From an uncultured Acetatifactor sp. (GTDB lineage: Bacteria; Bacillota; Clostridia; Lachnospirales; Lachnospiraceae), in assembly GCA_910577185.1 (NCBI GenBank), contig CAJTLR010000008.1, positions 27,634 through 91,633 of the forward strand: a DNA stretch of 64,000 nt, given 5' to 3'. Under the pieces are notes generated by a model that had not been told where the DNA came from, ran no database searches, and was given only the letters and a program-made list of their open reading frames with translations. The translations under genes were made by a program, and so were the position numbers. Of the stretch, positions 8,613 to 16,918 are shown piece after piece (positions within the stretch are counted from its first letter, which is position 1; each line of letters opens with the position of its first letter).

Positions 8613-8788
8613 AGGGGCAGACAGATCACTTCAATGATACTTACAAATGAGAAAACAGAATGCATGTTGACAGGACGGAATTTTGTCCGGACTGTTACGT
8701 ATACCCAGTGGGCATTTTGACATTGGCGTAAAGAAAGCGCGGATAAATATGCCCAGGAGTATATGCCCGGAAGCAGGGAGAGAAAACC

Positions 8789-11083
8789 ATGAACAAGCTT
8801 TATGCGGATGTGATCGTAGACATTTCACACGAAAAACTGGATAAAACTTTTCAATATTGCGTTCCAGACAGTATTGCGGGGATACTTGAGACAGGAATGT
8901 GCGTCGACATTCCTTTTGGAAACGGCAACAAACTGCGGAAAGGTTATGTGGTGGGGCTGGGCGACACTTGTAAGTTTGACCCGGGGCGGATGAAAGCGAT
9001 CAGGGGAATTTCCCGGAGCAGTGCGGAGATGGAGGACAGGATGATAGCCCTGGCAGGGTGGATCCGGAAAAATTACGGCTGCACCATGATACAGGCTTTA
9101 AAGACGGTCCTGCCCGCAAAGCGTTCCGTAAAAAAACTGGAACATAAGACTGTTGAACGGATTCTGGGCAGGGAAGAACTGATTTCCCTGCTGGGGGAGA
9201 GCTGCCGTAAAAAACAGGTTGCCAGGGAAAGGATTCTGCGGGAGCTTCTGGAACAGGAATCCATTCCCTATGAGTGGGTGACGGGAAAGCTGGGAGTGTC
9301 CTCCCAGACAATAAAAAGTCTGGAAAAGGCAGGCGCAGTCAGGGTGGTCAGCACCCATTCCTTCCGCAATCCGGTGAGGCTGGAAGACGAGGAGGAACAT
9401 CTGAAACGCCTGAGCGACTCCCAGCGAAGGATTGTGGAGGAGGTGATGGAGGATTTTGACCAGGGCAGGCCCGATACGTATCTGCTCCACGGCATTACAG
9501 GAAGCGGCAAGACGGAAGTGTATATGCAGCTTGTAAAAGAAATGATACACCGGGGAAGGCAGGCCATCGTGCTGATTCCGGAAATTGCCCTGACTTACCA
9601 GACATTGCTTCGTTTTTATTCCAGGTTCGGAAACAGGGTCAGCGTCCTGAATTCTTCCCTGTCCCCCGGGGAAAAATATGATCAGTGCGAACGGGCCAAA
9701 AACGGTGAGATAGATGTGATCATCGGCCCCAGATCCGCATTGTTTACTCCCTTTCCCAAAGTGGGCATCCTAATTATTGACGAAGAACACGAGGGCAGCT
9801 ATAAAAGCGAATCCTCTCCCAAGTATCACGCCAGGGAAACTGCCCTGGAAGTGGCCAGGATGCACGGGGCCAGTGTGCTGCTGGGTTCTGCCACGCCATC
9901 CCTGGAGGCTTATTTCCGGGCAGAGAGCGGGGAATATAAGCTTTTTGTGCTGAAGGAAAGGCTTACAGGAGGGCAGCTTCCCACAGTCCATATCGTGGAT
10001 CTGAGACAGGAACTCAGGGATGGAAATCACTCTGTTTTCAGCGTAAAACTGCAGGAGCTGCTTGCGGACAGACTTTCCAGGGGGGAACAGAGTATACTTT
10101 TCCTGAACAGAAGAGGATATGCGGGATTTATTTCCTGCCGGTCCTGCGGTTTTGTGAAAAAATGTCCCCATTGTGATGTGACAATGTCGGAGCACAACAA
10201 TGGCCGGCTGGTGTGCCACTACTGCGGGCACAGTGAGCTAAGGCCCGGACTCTGTCCGGAGTGCGGGTCAAAATACATCAGCGGTTTCAAGGCGGGCACA
10301 CAGCAGGTTGAGGAAAAGCTTAAGATTTTGTTTCCCCAGGTGCGAACGCTGCGCATGGATGCGGACACCACCAGAACGAAAGACAGCTACGAGAAAATTC
10401 TGTCCGCATTTTCCAATGGGGAAGCAGATGTACTGATCGGCACCCAGATGATTGTAAAGGGGCATGATTTTCCGAAAGTAACTCTGGTGGGGGTTCTGGC
10501 GGCGGATTTGTCCCTGAATGCGGCAGATTACCGGGCGGGAGAGCGCACATTCCAGCTGCTGACACAGGCGGTTGGACGCGCAGGGAGAGGAACGCTGCCC
10601 GGGGAGGCCGTGATCCAGACATATCAGCCGGAACATTATGCGGTGGTTCACGCGGCAAATCAGAATTATGAAGGGTTTTACAAGGAAGAGATCATATTCC
10701 GCGAGATGCTGGGATACCCGCCTGTTTCCCATATGCTGGCGGTCCAGATTTTTTCCAGGGAGGAAAATACCGGAAGAGATCTGGCGGATAAGCTGGCCCT
10801 GACCCTGAAAGAGACATTTGGGGGACTGGTCAGGGATAGGACGAGGAGGGGACAGAGCAGCTGGGAACTGGAAAAGGATCCGCCGGAACTGCAGATAATC
10901 GGCCCGGCGCCGGCTTCCATAGGAAGAATTAATGATATTTTTAGATTTGTTTTCTATGTGAAATGTCCAAAGTATGATAAACTGGTACAGACGAAGGATT
11001 TGCTGGAAGAGAAAATCCAGGGACTGCAGCCGGGAGGCGATGTCATGTGTCAGTTTGACTTCAACCCCATAAACCTGATGTAG
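8789..11083 (+). CDS. priA: Primosomal protein N' (replication restart helicase PriA)
   Basis: 764 residues. PriA binds stalled forks and reloads the replicative helicase. The N-terminal DNA-binding domain begins MNKLYADVIVDISHEKLDKT. The helicase part has HGITGSGKTEVYMQL (Walker A, about residue 235), LIIDEEHEGSYK (Walker B, DEEH) and late motifs such as GTQMIVKGHDFP and QAVGRAGRG. Between the two helicase lobes, residues about 450-495 hold paired cysteines (CRSCG, CPHCD, CHYCG, CPECG) that bind zinc. It opens a housekeeping run through def, fmt and onward. The ATG at 8789 follows GGGAGAG. Confidence 0.96.
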   Translation: MNKLYADVIVDISHEKLDKTFQYCVPDSIAGILETGMCVDIPFGNGNKLRKGYVVGLGDTCKFDPGRMKAIRGISRSSAEMEDRMIALAGWIRKNYGCTMIQALKTVLPAKRSVKKLEHKTVERILGREELISLLGESCRKKQVARERILRELLEQESIPYEWVTGKLGVSSQTIKSLEKAGAVRVVSTHSFRNPVRLEDEEEHLKRLSDSQRRIVEEVMEDFDQGRPDTYLLHGITGSGKTEVYMQLVKEMIHRGRQAIVLIPEIALTYQTLLRFYSRFGNRVSVLNSSLSPGEKYDQCERAKNGEIDVIIGPRSALFTPFPKVGILIIDEEHEGSYKSESSPKYHARETALEVARMHGASVLLGSATPSLEAYFRAESGEYKLFVLKERLTGGQLPTVHIVDLRQELRDGNHSVFSVKLQELLADRLSRGEQSILFLNRRGYAGFISCRSCGFVKKCPHCDVTMSEHNNGRLVCHYCGHSELRPGLCPECGSKYISGFKAGTQQVEEKLKILFPQVRTLRMDADTTRTKDSYEKILSAFSNGEADVLIGTQMIVKGHDFPKVTLVGVLAADLSLNAADYRAGERTFQLLTQAVGRAGRGTLPGEAVIQTYQPEHYAVVHAANQNYEGFYKEEIIFREMLGYPPVSHMLAVQIFSREENTGRDLADKLALTLKETFGGLVRDRTRRGQSSWELEKDPPELQIIGPAPASIGRINDIFRFVFYVKCPKYDKLVQTKDLLEEKIQGLQPGGDVMCQFDFNPINLM

Positions 11084-11215
11084 GGGATATGGCGGTTTGC
11101 GGAAACCAGGTATGTACAGCGGAAACCGGGGCCGGGTTATCGGATGCCTGTGCTACCCCGGAGGAATGCGGAAGTGACAGTGGAAGATTTGTAAAAGTGA
11201 AAAGAGGATGAGGAA

Positions 11216-11704
11216 ATGGCAATCAGAAATATACGGGAAATCGGAGAAGAAGTGCTGACGAAAAAATGCAAGGTTGTGACGGAGATGACACCCCGCACCA
11301 GGGAATTGATCGAAGACATGCTGGATACCATGTATGAAGCCAACGGCGTGGGCCTGGCAGCTCCCCAGGTAGGGATACTGAAGAGAATAGTGGTCATAGA
11401 CACTACAGGGGAAGACCCCCATATCCTCATCAATCCCAGAATCGTGGAGACCAGCGGGGAGCAGGTGGGACAGGAAGCATGCTTAAGCGTGCCGGGAAAG
11501 ACCGGTCAGGTGACTCGGCCCAATTATGTGAAGGCGGTGGCGCTGGATGTCAATATGAAGGAATATGAACTGGAGGGCACGGAACTGCTTGCCCGCGCCA
11601 TATGCCATGAACTGGACCATCTGGATGGACATCTCTATGTGGAAAAGGTGGAAGGTTCCCTGGAGGAAGCGACAGTGGAAGTGGAAATGGACGAGGAAGA
11701 ATAG
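11216..11704 (+). CDS. def: Peptide deformylase
   Basis: 162 residues. This metalloenzyme removes the formyl group from the N-terminal methionine of new proteins. All three family motifs are present: GVGLAAPQVG (about 44-53), EACLSVPG (cysteine metal ligand) and HELDHLDGHLYV (the two histidine ligands and the catalytic glutamate). The ATG follows AGAGGATGAGGA. fmt begins 15 bases after the stop, so the enzymes that add and remove the formyl group are encoded together. Confidence 0.97.
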   Translation: MAIRNIREIGEEVLTKKCKVVTEMTPRTRELIEDMLDTMYEANGVGLAAPQVGILKRIVVIDTTGEDPHILINPRIVETSGEQVGQEACLSVPGKTGQVTRPNYVKAVALDVNMKEYELEGTELLARAICHELDHLDGHLYVEKVEGSLEEATVEVEMDEEE

Positions 11705-11719
11705 GGGGCAGGCGGCAGG

Positions 11720-12655
11720 ATGAAAATAGTATTTATGGGAACGCCGGATTTTGCGGTGGGAGCGCTGGAGGCCCTGATAGAAGCCGGACATGAGATCACG
11801 GCGGTGGTGACGCAGCCGGACAAGCCAAAGGGAAGAAGCAAGGAACTTCTGCCGCCGCCGGTGAAAGCATGTGCGCAGAAGCATGGTATTTTGGTGATGC
11901 AGCCCAGGAGGGTGAAGACTGCAAAAGCCGTGGAGGAGCTGCGGAAACTGGAAGCGGATGTATATGTGGTGGCGGCGTTCGGGCAGATTCTCTCCGGGGA
12001 GATTCTGGGGATTCCTCCTTTTGGCTGTCTGAACATCCATGCGTCCCTGCTGCCCAAATACAGGGGCTCCTCCCCCATACAGCATGTCCTGATAGAGGGG
12101 GAAGAGAAAACCGGGGTGACTATCATGCAGATGGACGCGGGAATCGACACCGGGGATATGCTCTATAAAAAAGAGATTCTCATCGACAGGGAAGATAATT
12201 ACGAGACACTGCATGATAGGCTGACAGTTCTGGGGGGAGAGGCGATTACGGAGGCGCTGGTCCTTCTGGAGCAGGGAAAGCTTGTTCCACAGAAGCAGCA
12301 GGATGAACTGAGCTGCTATGCGCCCCTGATCGGAAAAGAGATGGGCGAGATTGATTTTTCACAGGATGCGCATGCCATAGACCGAAAAATCCGGGGAATG
12401 ACACCGTGGCCCAGCGCGTTTACGAAATATAAGGGCAGACAGCTGAAAATCTGGCGCGCCGTTCCGGGGCCGGGAGAACATGCGGGAGCAGTTCCCGGGG
12501 AAATTTTGTCCGTGGACAAAGAGTCCGTGACAGTGGCTGCTGGAAGCGGGTGTCTGTGTATTTACGAACTGCAGCTGGAGGGCAAGAAGAGAATGAAGGC
12601 ACATGATTTCCTTCTGGGCGTCAGAATGCAGCCGGGGGAAGTGCTGGGAGAATAA
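11720..12655 (+). CDS. fmt: Methionyl-tRNA formyltransferase
   Basis: 311 residues, normal length. It transfers a formyl group from 10-formyl-tetrahydrofolate to Met-tRNA for initiation. The start MKIVFMGTPDFAVGALEAL, the SKELLPPPVK loop, and LNIHASLLPKYRGSSPIQ with the catalytic Asn-His pair are visible; a C-terminal OB-like domain begins near residue 205. An AGGCGGCAGG stretch precedes the ATG. It is tightly linked to def. Confidence 0.97.
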   Translation: MKIVFMGTPDFAVGALEALIEAGHEITAVVTQPDKPKGRSKELLPPPVKACAQKHGILVMQPRRVKTAKAVEELRKLEADVYVVAAFGQILSGEILGIPPFGCLNIHASLLPKYRGSSPIQHVLIEGEEKTGVTIMQMDAGIDTGDMLYKKEILIDREDNYETLHDRLTVLGGEAITEALVLLEQGKLVPQKQQDELSCYAPLIGKEMGEIDFSQDAHAIDRKIRGMTPWPSAFTKYKGRQLKIWRAVPGPGEHAGAVPGEILSVDKESVTVAAGSGCLCIYELQLEGKKRMKAHDFLLGVRMQPGEVLGE

Positions 12656-12726
12656 CAGATATTTTGTTTGGAATGAGGAAGCAGACCCTTTAGTGCTATC
12701 GCGCAGCGATTTAATTAGGAGGTGTA

Positions 12727-13425
12727 ATGATGTTTTATTGGGATCCCACGTATATTTTAGTTTTAATCGGAATGCTGATCTGTATGGGAGCAAGCGCCAT
12801 GGTAAACAGCGCCATGAACAAGTACAGCAAAGTCAGAAACGCCGGGGGCATTACGGGAGCCGACGCGGCAAGACGCATCCTGAACAGCGAGGGGCTTTAC
12901 AATGTGCAGATCGAATGCCTGAAATCGGACCGGGGAGATCATTACGACCCGCGCACCAACACCGTCCGTCTCAGCTATGACAATTATAACCAGCCTTCCA
13001 TAACGGCAGTGGGGGTGGCCGCCCATGAATGCGGACATGCCATACAGCATGCAAAGGGCTATGCACCCCTGAATTTCCGCTCCGCCCTGGTGCCGGTTGC
13101 GAATATCGGCAGCCGGCTGGGGCTGCCCATTATTCTGCTGGGAGTGATTCTGAGCTGGAACCAGGTTCTGATCCAGGTCGGAATCTGGACGTTTGCGCTG
13201 GCGGTGCTGTTCCAGCTGGTGACCCTGCCGGTGGAATTCAACGCTTCCGCAAGGGCGGTTGCCAAGATCGGCCAGTACGGGCTTCTGGGTACGGAGGAGA
13301 CAAAAGGCTGTAAGAAAGTCCTGACCGCGGCGGCCATGACATATGTGGCGGCTGCATCATCCGCGATCCTGCAGCTTCTGCGTCTTGTGATACTGTTCGG
13401 CGGAAATAACAGAAGGGATGACTGA
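12727..13425 (+). CDS. YugP-family zinc metallopeptidase, membrane bound
   Basis: 232 residues. The first 20 residues are a membrane segment; the zinc motif AAHECGHAIQHA (about residues 97-108) follows, then two or three more hydrophobic segments (about 128-145, 150-172 and 203-222). This is the neutral zinc metallopeptidase family of B. subtilis YugP, whose substrates are unknown. The ribosome binding site AGGAGG at 12717-12722 is better spaced for the second of the two adjacent ATGs (12730). rsmB follows after 5 bases, so co-transcription is likely. Confidence 0.9.
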   Translation: MMFYWDPTYILVLIGMLICMGASAMVNSAMNKYSKVRNAGGITGADAARRILNSEGLYNVQIECLKSDRGDHYDPRTNTVRLSYDNYNQPSITAVGVAAHECGHAIQHAKGYAPLNFRSALVPVANIGSRLGLPIILLGVILSWNQVLIQVGIWTFALAVLFQLVTLPVEFNASARAVAKIGQYGLLGTEETKGCKKVLTAAAMTYVAAASSAILQLLRLVILFGGNNRRDD

Positions 13426-13430
13426 CGGGC

Positions 13431-14840
13431 ATGAATACACGGGAGATAGTGCTGGATACACTGCTGGCCCTGGAGCAGGAGGGAGCGTATTCCCACAGGC
13501 TGGTGAAGGCAGTGCTGGATAAATACAATTATCTGGAGGCAAGAGATAAGGCCTTCATAAAACGCCTGACGGAAGGCACCCTGGAGAGGCAGCTGGAACT
13601 GGATTACTATCTGGACCAGTATTCCAGCGTGCCCGTGAAAAAGATGAAGCCCCTGATCCGGAGCGTGCTGCGGATGGGTGTGTACCAGATTCTCTATATG
13701 GACTCTGTGCCGGACAGCGCTGTGTGCAACGAAGCCTGCAAAATGACGGCAAAAAGAGGTTTCCGGAATCTCAAGGGATTTGTGAACGCCGTACTGCGCA
13801 CTGTCTCCAAGGGAAAGAATGCCCTTCCCCTGCCTGACAGCAGGAGGGAACCGGTGAAATATTTGTCCGTCAGGTATTCCATGCCCCAATGGCTTGTGGA
13901 ACTCTGGCGCGGTGAATACGGTGACGAGATCACGGTAACAATTTTAAAAGGACTGCTGGAGGTCCGGCCGGTTTCCCTGCGCTTTTCCACCAGGATATCC
14001 GGGGAGGAGAGGGAAGAAATCCTGGCCCGCCTGCGGGACAGGGGCGTGAGACTGACGCAGAGTCCCTGCCTGCCCTATGTATTCCTCATGGAACATGCGG
14101 ACGGTGTGGCGGGCCTGCCCGGATTCCGGGAGGGAATGTATATTGTGCAGGACGTAAGTTCCGCATTGGCAGTGGAGGCCGCCGGTATCAGGGAAACGGA
14201 TTTTGTGGTGGATGTGTGCTGTGCGCCCGGGGGCAAGAGCATTCTTGCGGCGGAAAAAGCCGGAAAAGGAAGAGTGCTTGCCAGGGATGTATCGGAGGAA
14301 AAGGCTGCCCTGACGGTGGAAAATATCGGCCGCATGGGCATTGAAAATATTGAAGTGCAGGTTTTCGACGGCACTGAGAGGGATGAGGCGCTGCTGGGAA
14401 AAGCGGATGTGGTGTTGCTGGATGTTCCCTGCTCGGGGCTTGGGGTTATGGGTAAAAAGAGAGACATCAAATACCGGGTGACTGCAGAGGGGATTCAGGA
14501 GCTGGAAGCGCTTCAAAAGCAGATTGTGAGAGCCTGCGCCGGGTATGTGAAACCGGGGGGAACTCTTCTCTACAGCACCTGTACCATACAGAGCGGGGAA
14601 AATGAGGCAATGGTGCGGCTGATAACCCGGGAACTTGGGTTTGAGCCGGTATCCCTTGCGGGAATTCTGCCGGAAGCCGTGCTTGCCGGAAAACGGAAGC
14701 TGGAGGAAGCGCTGGAGAAGGCGGGAAGAAGCCCTGCGGTATCCCTTGAACAGGAGGAAAGAAATGCCTGTATGCAGTTCCTGCCGGGATTTACGGAATC
14801 GGATGGCTTTTTTCTGGCGCGATTCCGGCGTCCGGAATGA
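13431..14840 (+). CDS. rsmB: 16S rRNA m5C967 methyltransferase
   Basis: 469 residues. An N-terminal NusB-like helical domain (residues 1-140, starting TREIVLDTLLALEQ) precedes a SAM-dependent methyltransferase domain. VDVCCAPGGKS is the SAM-binding motif, DVPCSGLGVMGK holds the PCS-type cysteine and YSTCTIQSGENE holds the catalytic TC cysteine of m5C RNA methyltransferases. It follows the YugP gene by 5 bases and precedes rlmN, another rRNA methylase. Confidence 0.94.
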   Translation: MNTREIVLDTLLALEQEGAYSHRLVKAVLDKYNYLEARDKAFIKRLTEGTLERQLELDYYLDQYSSVPVKKMKPLIRSVLRMGVYQILYMDSVPDSAVCNEACKMTAKRGFRNLKGFVNAVLRTVSKGKNALPLPDSRREPVKYLSVRYSMPQWLVELWRGEYGDEITVTILKGLLEVRPVSLRFSTRISGEEREEILARLRDRGVRLTQSPCLPYVFLMEHADGVAGLPGFREGMYIVQDVSSALAVEAAGIRETDFVVDVCCAPGGKSILAAEKAGKGRVLARDVSEEKAALTVENIGRMGIENIEVQVFDGTERDEALLGKADVVLLDVPCSGLGVMGKKRDIKYRVTAEGIQELEALQKQIVRACAGYVKPGGTLLYSTCTIQSGENEAMVRLITRELGFEPVSLAGILPEAVLAGKRKLEEALEKAGRSPAVSLEQEERNACMQFLPGFTESDGFFLARFRRPE

Positions 14841-15005
14841 GGGGGCCGGGGATTGTCCCGGCAGCTTCGGGGTATTTCACGTCCGGCCTCATGAACCGGG
14901 CGGCCGGCTTTTATACGCACAGGCGCGTAAGAAAAGGGCCGGAATGAATTCCGGACGGATGGTTGACAAAAGATGACAGAGAAGAACAAAACAGAGGGGA
15001 ACCGG

Positions 15006-16061
15006 ATGAAGGAAGAAAAGAAGGACATCAAATCCCTTCCTCTGGGAGAGTTGAAAAAAGAACTTTCGGCCAGGGGGGAGAAAGCGTTCCGGGCGGTCCA
15101 GATGTATGAGTGGATGCATCAGAAGCTTGCCAGAGATTTTGAGGAGATGACAAATCTTCCCAAAGCACTTCGTGAAGAATGTAAAAAAAGATACAATTAT
15201 ACGTCGCTGCGTGCAGCCCGGGTGCAGGAATCCCGAATTGACGGTACCAGAAAGTTTTTATTTGAACTTTCCGACGGCAATGTGGTGGAAAGTGTATGGA
15301 TGAAATATAAGCATGGCAACAGTGTCTGTATTTCTTCCCAGGTGGGCTGCAGGATGGGCTGCCGTTTTTGTGCTTCCACACTGGGCGGGCTGGAGCGGAA
15401 CCTTACTCCTTCGGAGATGCTGGACCAGGTGTATGCCATCACGCTGCTGACGGGTGAGCGGGTGAGCAATGTAGTGGTCATGGGTACGGGAGAGCCTCTG
15501 GATAATTATGACAATCTGCTGGTTTTTCTCAGGATGCTGACGGACGAAAACGGTCTTCATATCAGCCAGAGGAATGTGACGGTGTCCACCTGCGGCCTTG
15601 TGCCGCAGATGAGGCGGCTGGCGGAAGAAAAGCTGCAGATTACGCTGGCCCTTTCCCTGCACGCGGCCACTGATGAGAAGCGCAGGGAACTGATGCCGGT
15701 GGCAAAAAGATATTCCATAGCGGAATTGATGGATGCATGTAAATATTATTTCCGGCTTACGGGCCGGAGAATTACTTTTGAGTACAGTCTGATGGGTGGG
15801 GTCAATGATGCCGGGGAGGATGCCCTGCGGCTTTCCCGGCTGGCAAAACCGATGGGCTGTCATGTGAACCTGATTCCGGTGAACCCGGTGAAAGAGCGGG
15901 ATTTTGTCCGGGCAGACGGGGATAAAATCCGTGCATTTCAAAATATACTTGAAAAAAATCAAATAAATGGTACTATTAGAAGGGAAATGGGCAGAGATAT
16001 TGATGGAGCCTGCGGGCAGCTGCGGCGACGGCATATGTCGGATTTGCACCATCCCGGATGA
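15006..16061 (+). CDS. rlmN: Dual-specificity 23S rRNA A2503 / tRNA A37 C2-methyltransferase
   Basis: 351 residues from ATG 15006, chosen because GAGGGG lies 6 bases before it; the in-frame ATG at 14973 has no comparable site. This radical-SAM enzyme methylates adenosine C2 in 23S rRNA and some tRNAs. SQVGCRMGCRFCAS contains the CxxxCxxC cluster motif, VVMGTGEPLDNYDN is the SAM-binding stretch, and GRDIDGACGQL near the C-terminus carries the second catalytic cysteine. prpC follows, its start 78 bases after the stop codon. Confidence 0.95.
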   Translation: MKEEKKDIKSLPLGELKKELSARGEKAFRAVQMYEWMHQKLARDFEEMTNLPKALREECKKRYNYTSLRAARVQESRIDGTRKFLFELSDGNVVESVWMKYKHGNSVCISSQVGCRMGCRFCASTLGGLERNLTPSEMLDQVYAITLLTGERVSNVVVMGTGEPLDNYDNLLVFLRMLTDENGLHISQRNVTVSTCGLVPQMRRLAEEKLQITLALSLHAATDEKRRELMPVAKRYSIAELMDACKYYFRLTGRRITFEYSLMGGVNDAGEDALRLSRLAKPMGCHVNLIPVNPVKERDFVRADGDKIRAFQNILEKNQINGTIRREMGRDIDGACGQLRRRHMSDLHHPG

Positions 16062-16139
16062 GGGACTGCAAAGGCCGGCAAGATAAGAAAAAGGGGCTGG
16101 ACAGGTTTTCCGGAAACGATGACCAGGGAGGAAAAAAGC

Positions 16140-16868
16140 GTGTTAAAGACGTTTTCCGTGACAAATATTGGCAGGAAGAGAAAAATAAATCAGGACTATG
16201 TGTATTCATCGGAACAGCCGGTGGGAAATCTGCCCAATTTATTTCTGGTCGCAGATGGCATGGGCGGACACAATGCCGGGGATTATGCGTCTCAGGTTGC
16301 GGTGGAGACGATAGTGGAGAGCGCCGCAGACTCTCCGGAGACGGATCCGCTGCGCATTCTGGACGGGGCAATCCAGTCTGCCAACAGGAGGATCCGGGAG
16401 CTTGCCGCCTCATCCCCGCTGCTGGAGGGCATGGGGACCACGGTGGTGGCAGCTTCTTGCGCGGGAGACAGACTTTATGTGGCGAATGTAGGTGACAGCA
16501 GACTATATGTGGTGAATCACTTTGAGATAAAACAGATTACCAGGGACCATTCCTGGGTGGAAGAGATGGTGCGGAGGGGCGGAATCGGCAGGGAGGAAGC
16601 CAGGAATCATCCGGACAAAAATATTATTACCAGGGCGGTGGGCGCCGATGATACGGTTAAAGCCGACTTTTTTTCGGTGCGGCTGGAAGAGGATGACGAG
16701 ATTTTGATGTGTACGGATGGTCTGACCAATATGCTGGAGGATGAGGAAATCCGGATGATACTGGATGGCGCCCGGGATATTGTGGAAAAGGCACAGGAAC
16801 TTGTCCAGGCTGCCAATGACAATGGCGGCAGGGATAATATCAGCGTGATTTTGATTGAATCTCTATAG
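16140..16868 (+). CDS. prpC: PP2C-family protein phosphatase
   Basis: 242 residues using a GTG start at 16140: the ribosome binding site AGGGAGG (16125-16131) is 8 bases before it, and lies inside the coding part if the ATG at 16119 were used. The protein removes phosphate from Ser/Thr targets of the neighbouring kinase. Metal-binding motifs are NQDYVY, VADGMGGHNAGDYAS, NVGDSRLYVV, CTDGLTNML and GGRDNISVI. It is soluble and has no membrane segment. It lies 50 bases before prkC, the standard pairing in Gram-positive bacteria. Confidence 0.95.
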   Translation: MLKTFSVTNIGRKRKINQDYVYSSEQPVGNLPNLFLVADGMGGHNAGDYASQVAVETIVESAADSPETDPLRILDGAIQSANRRIRELAASSPLLEGMGTTVVAASCAGDRLYVANVGDSRLYVVNHFEIKQITRDHSWVEEMVRRGGIGREEARNHPDKNIITRAVGADDTVKADFFSVRLEEDDEILMCTDGLTNMLEDEEIRMILDGARDIVEKAQELVQAANDNGGRDNISVILIESL

Positions 16869-16918
16869 GATAATGAATGTTTGTGCCGCTTACGGCAATA
16901 TGAGATTGGAGAGCATGT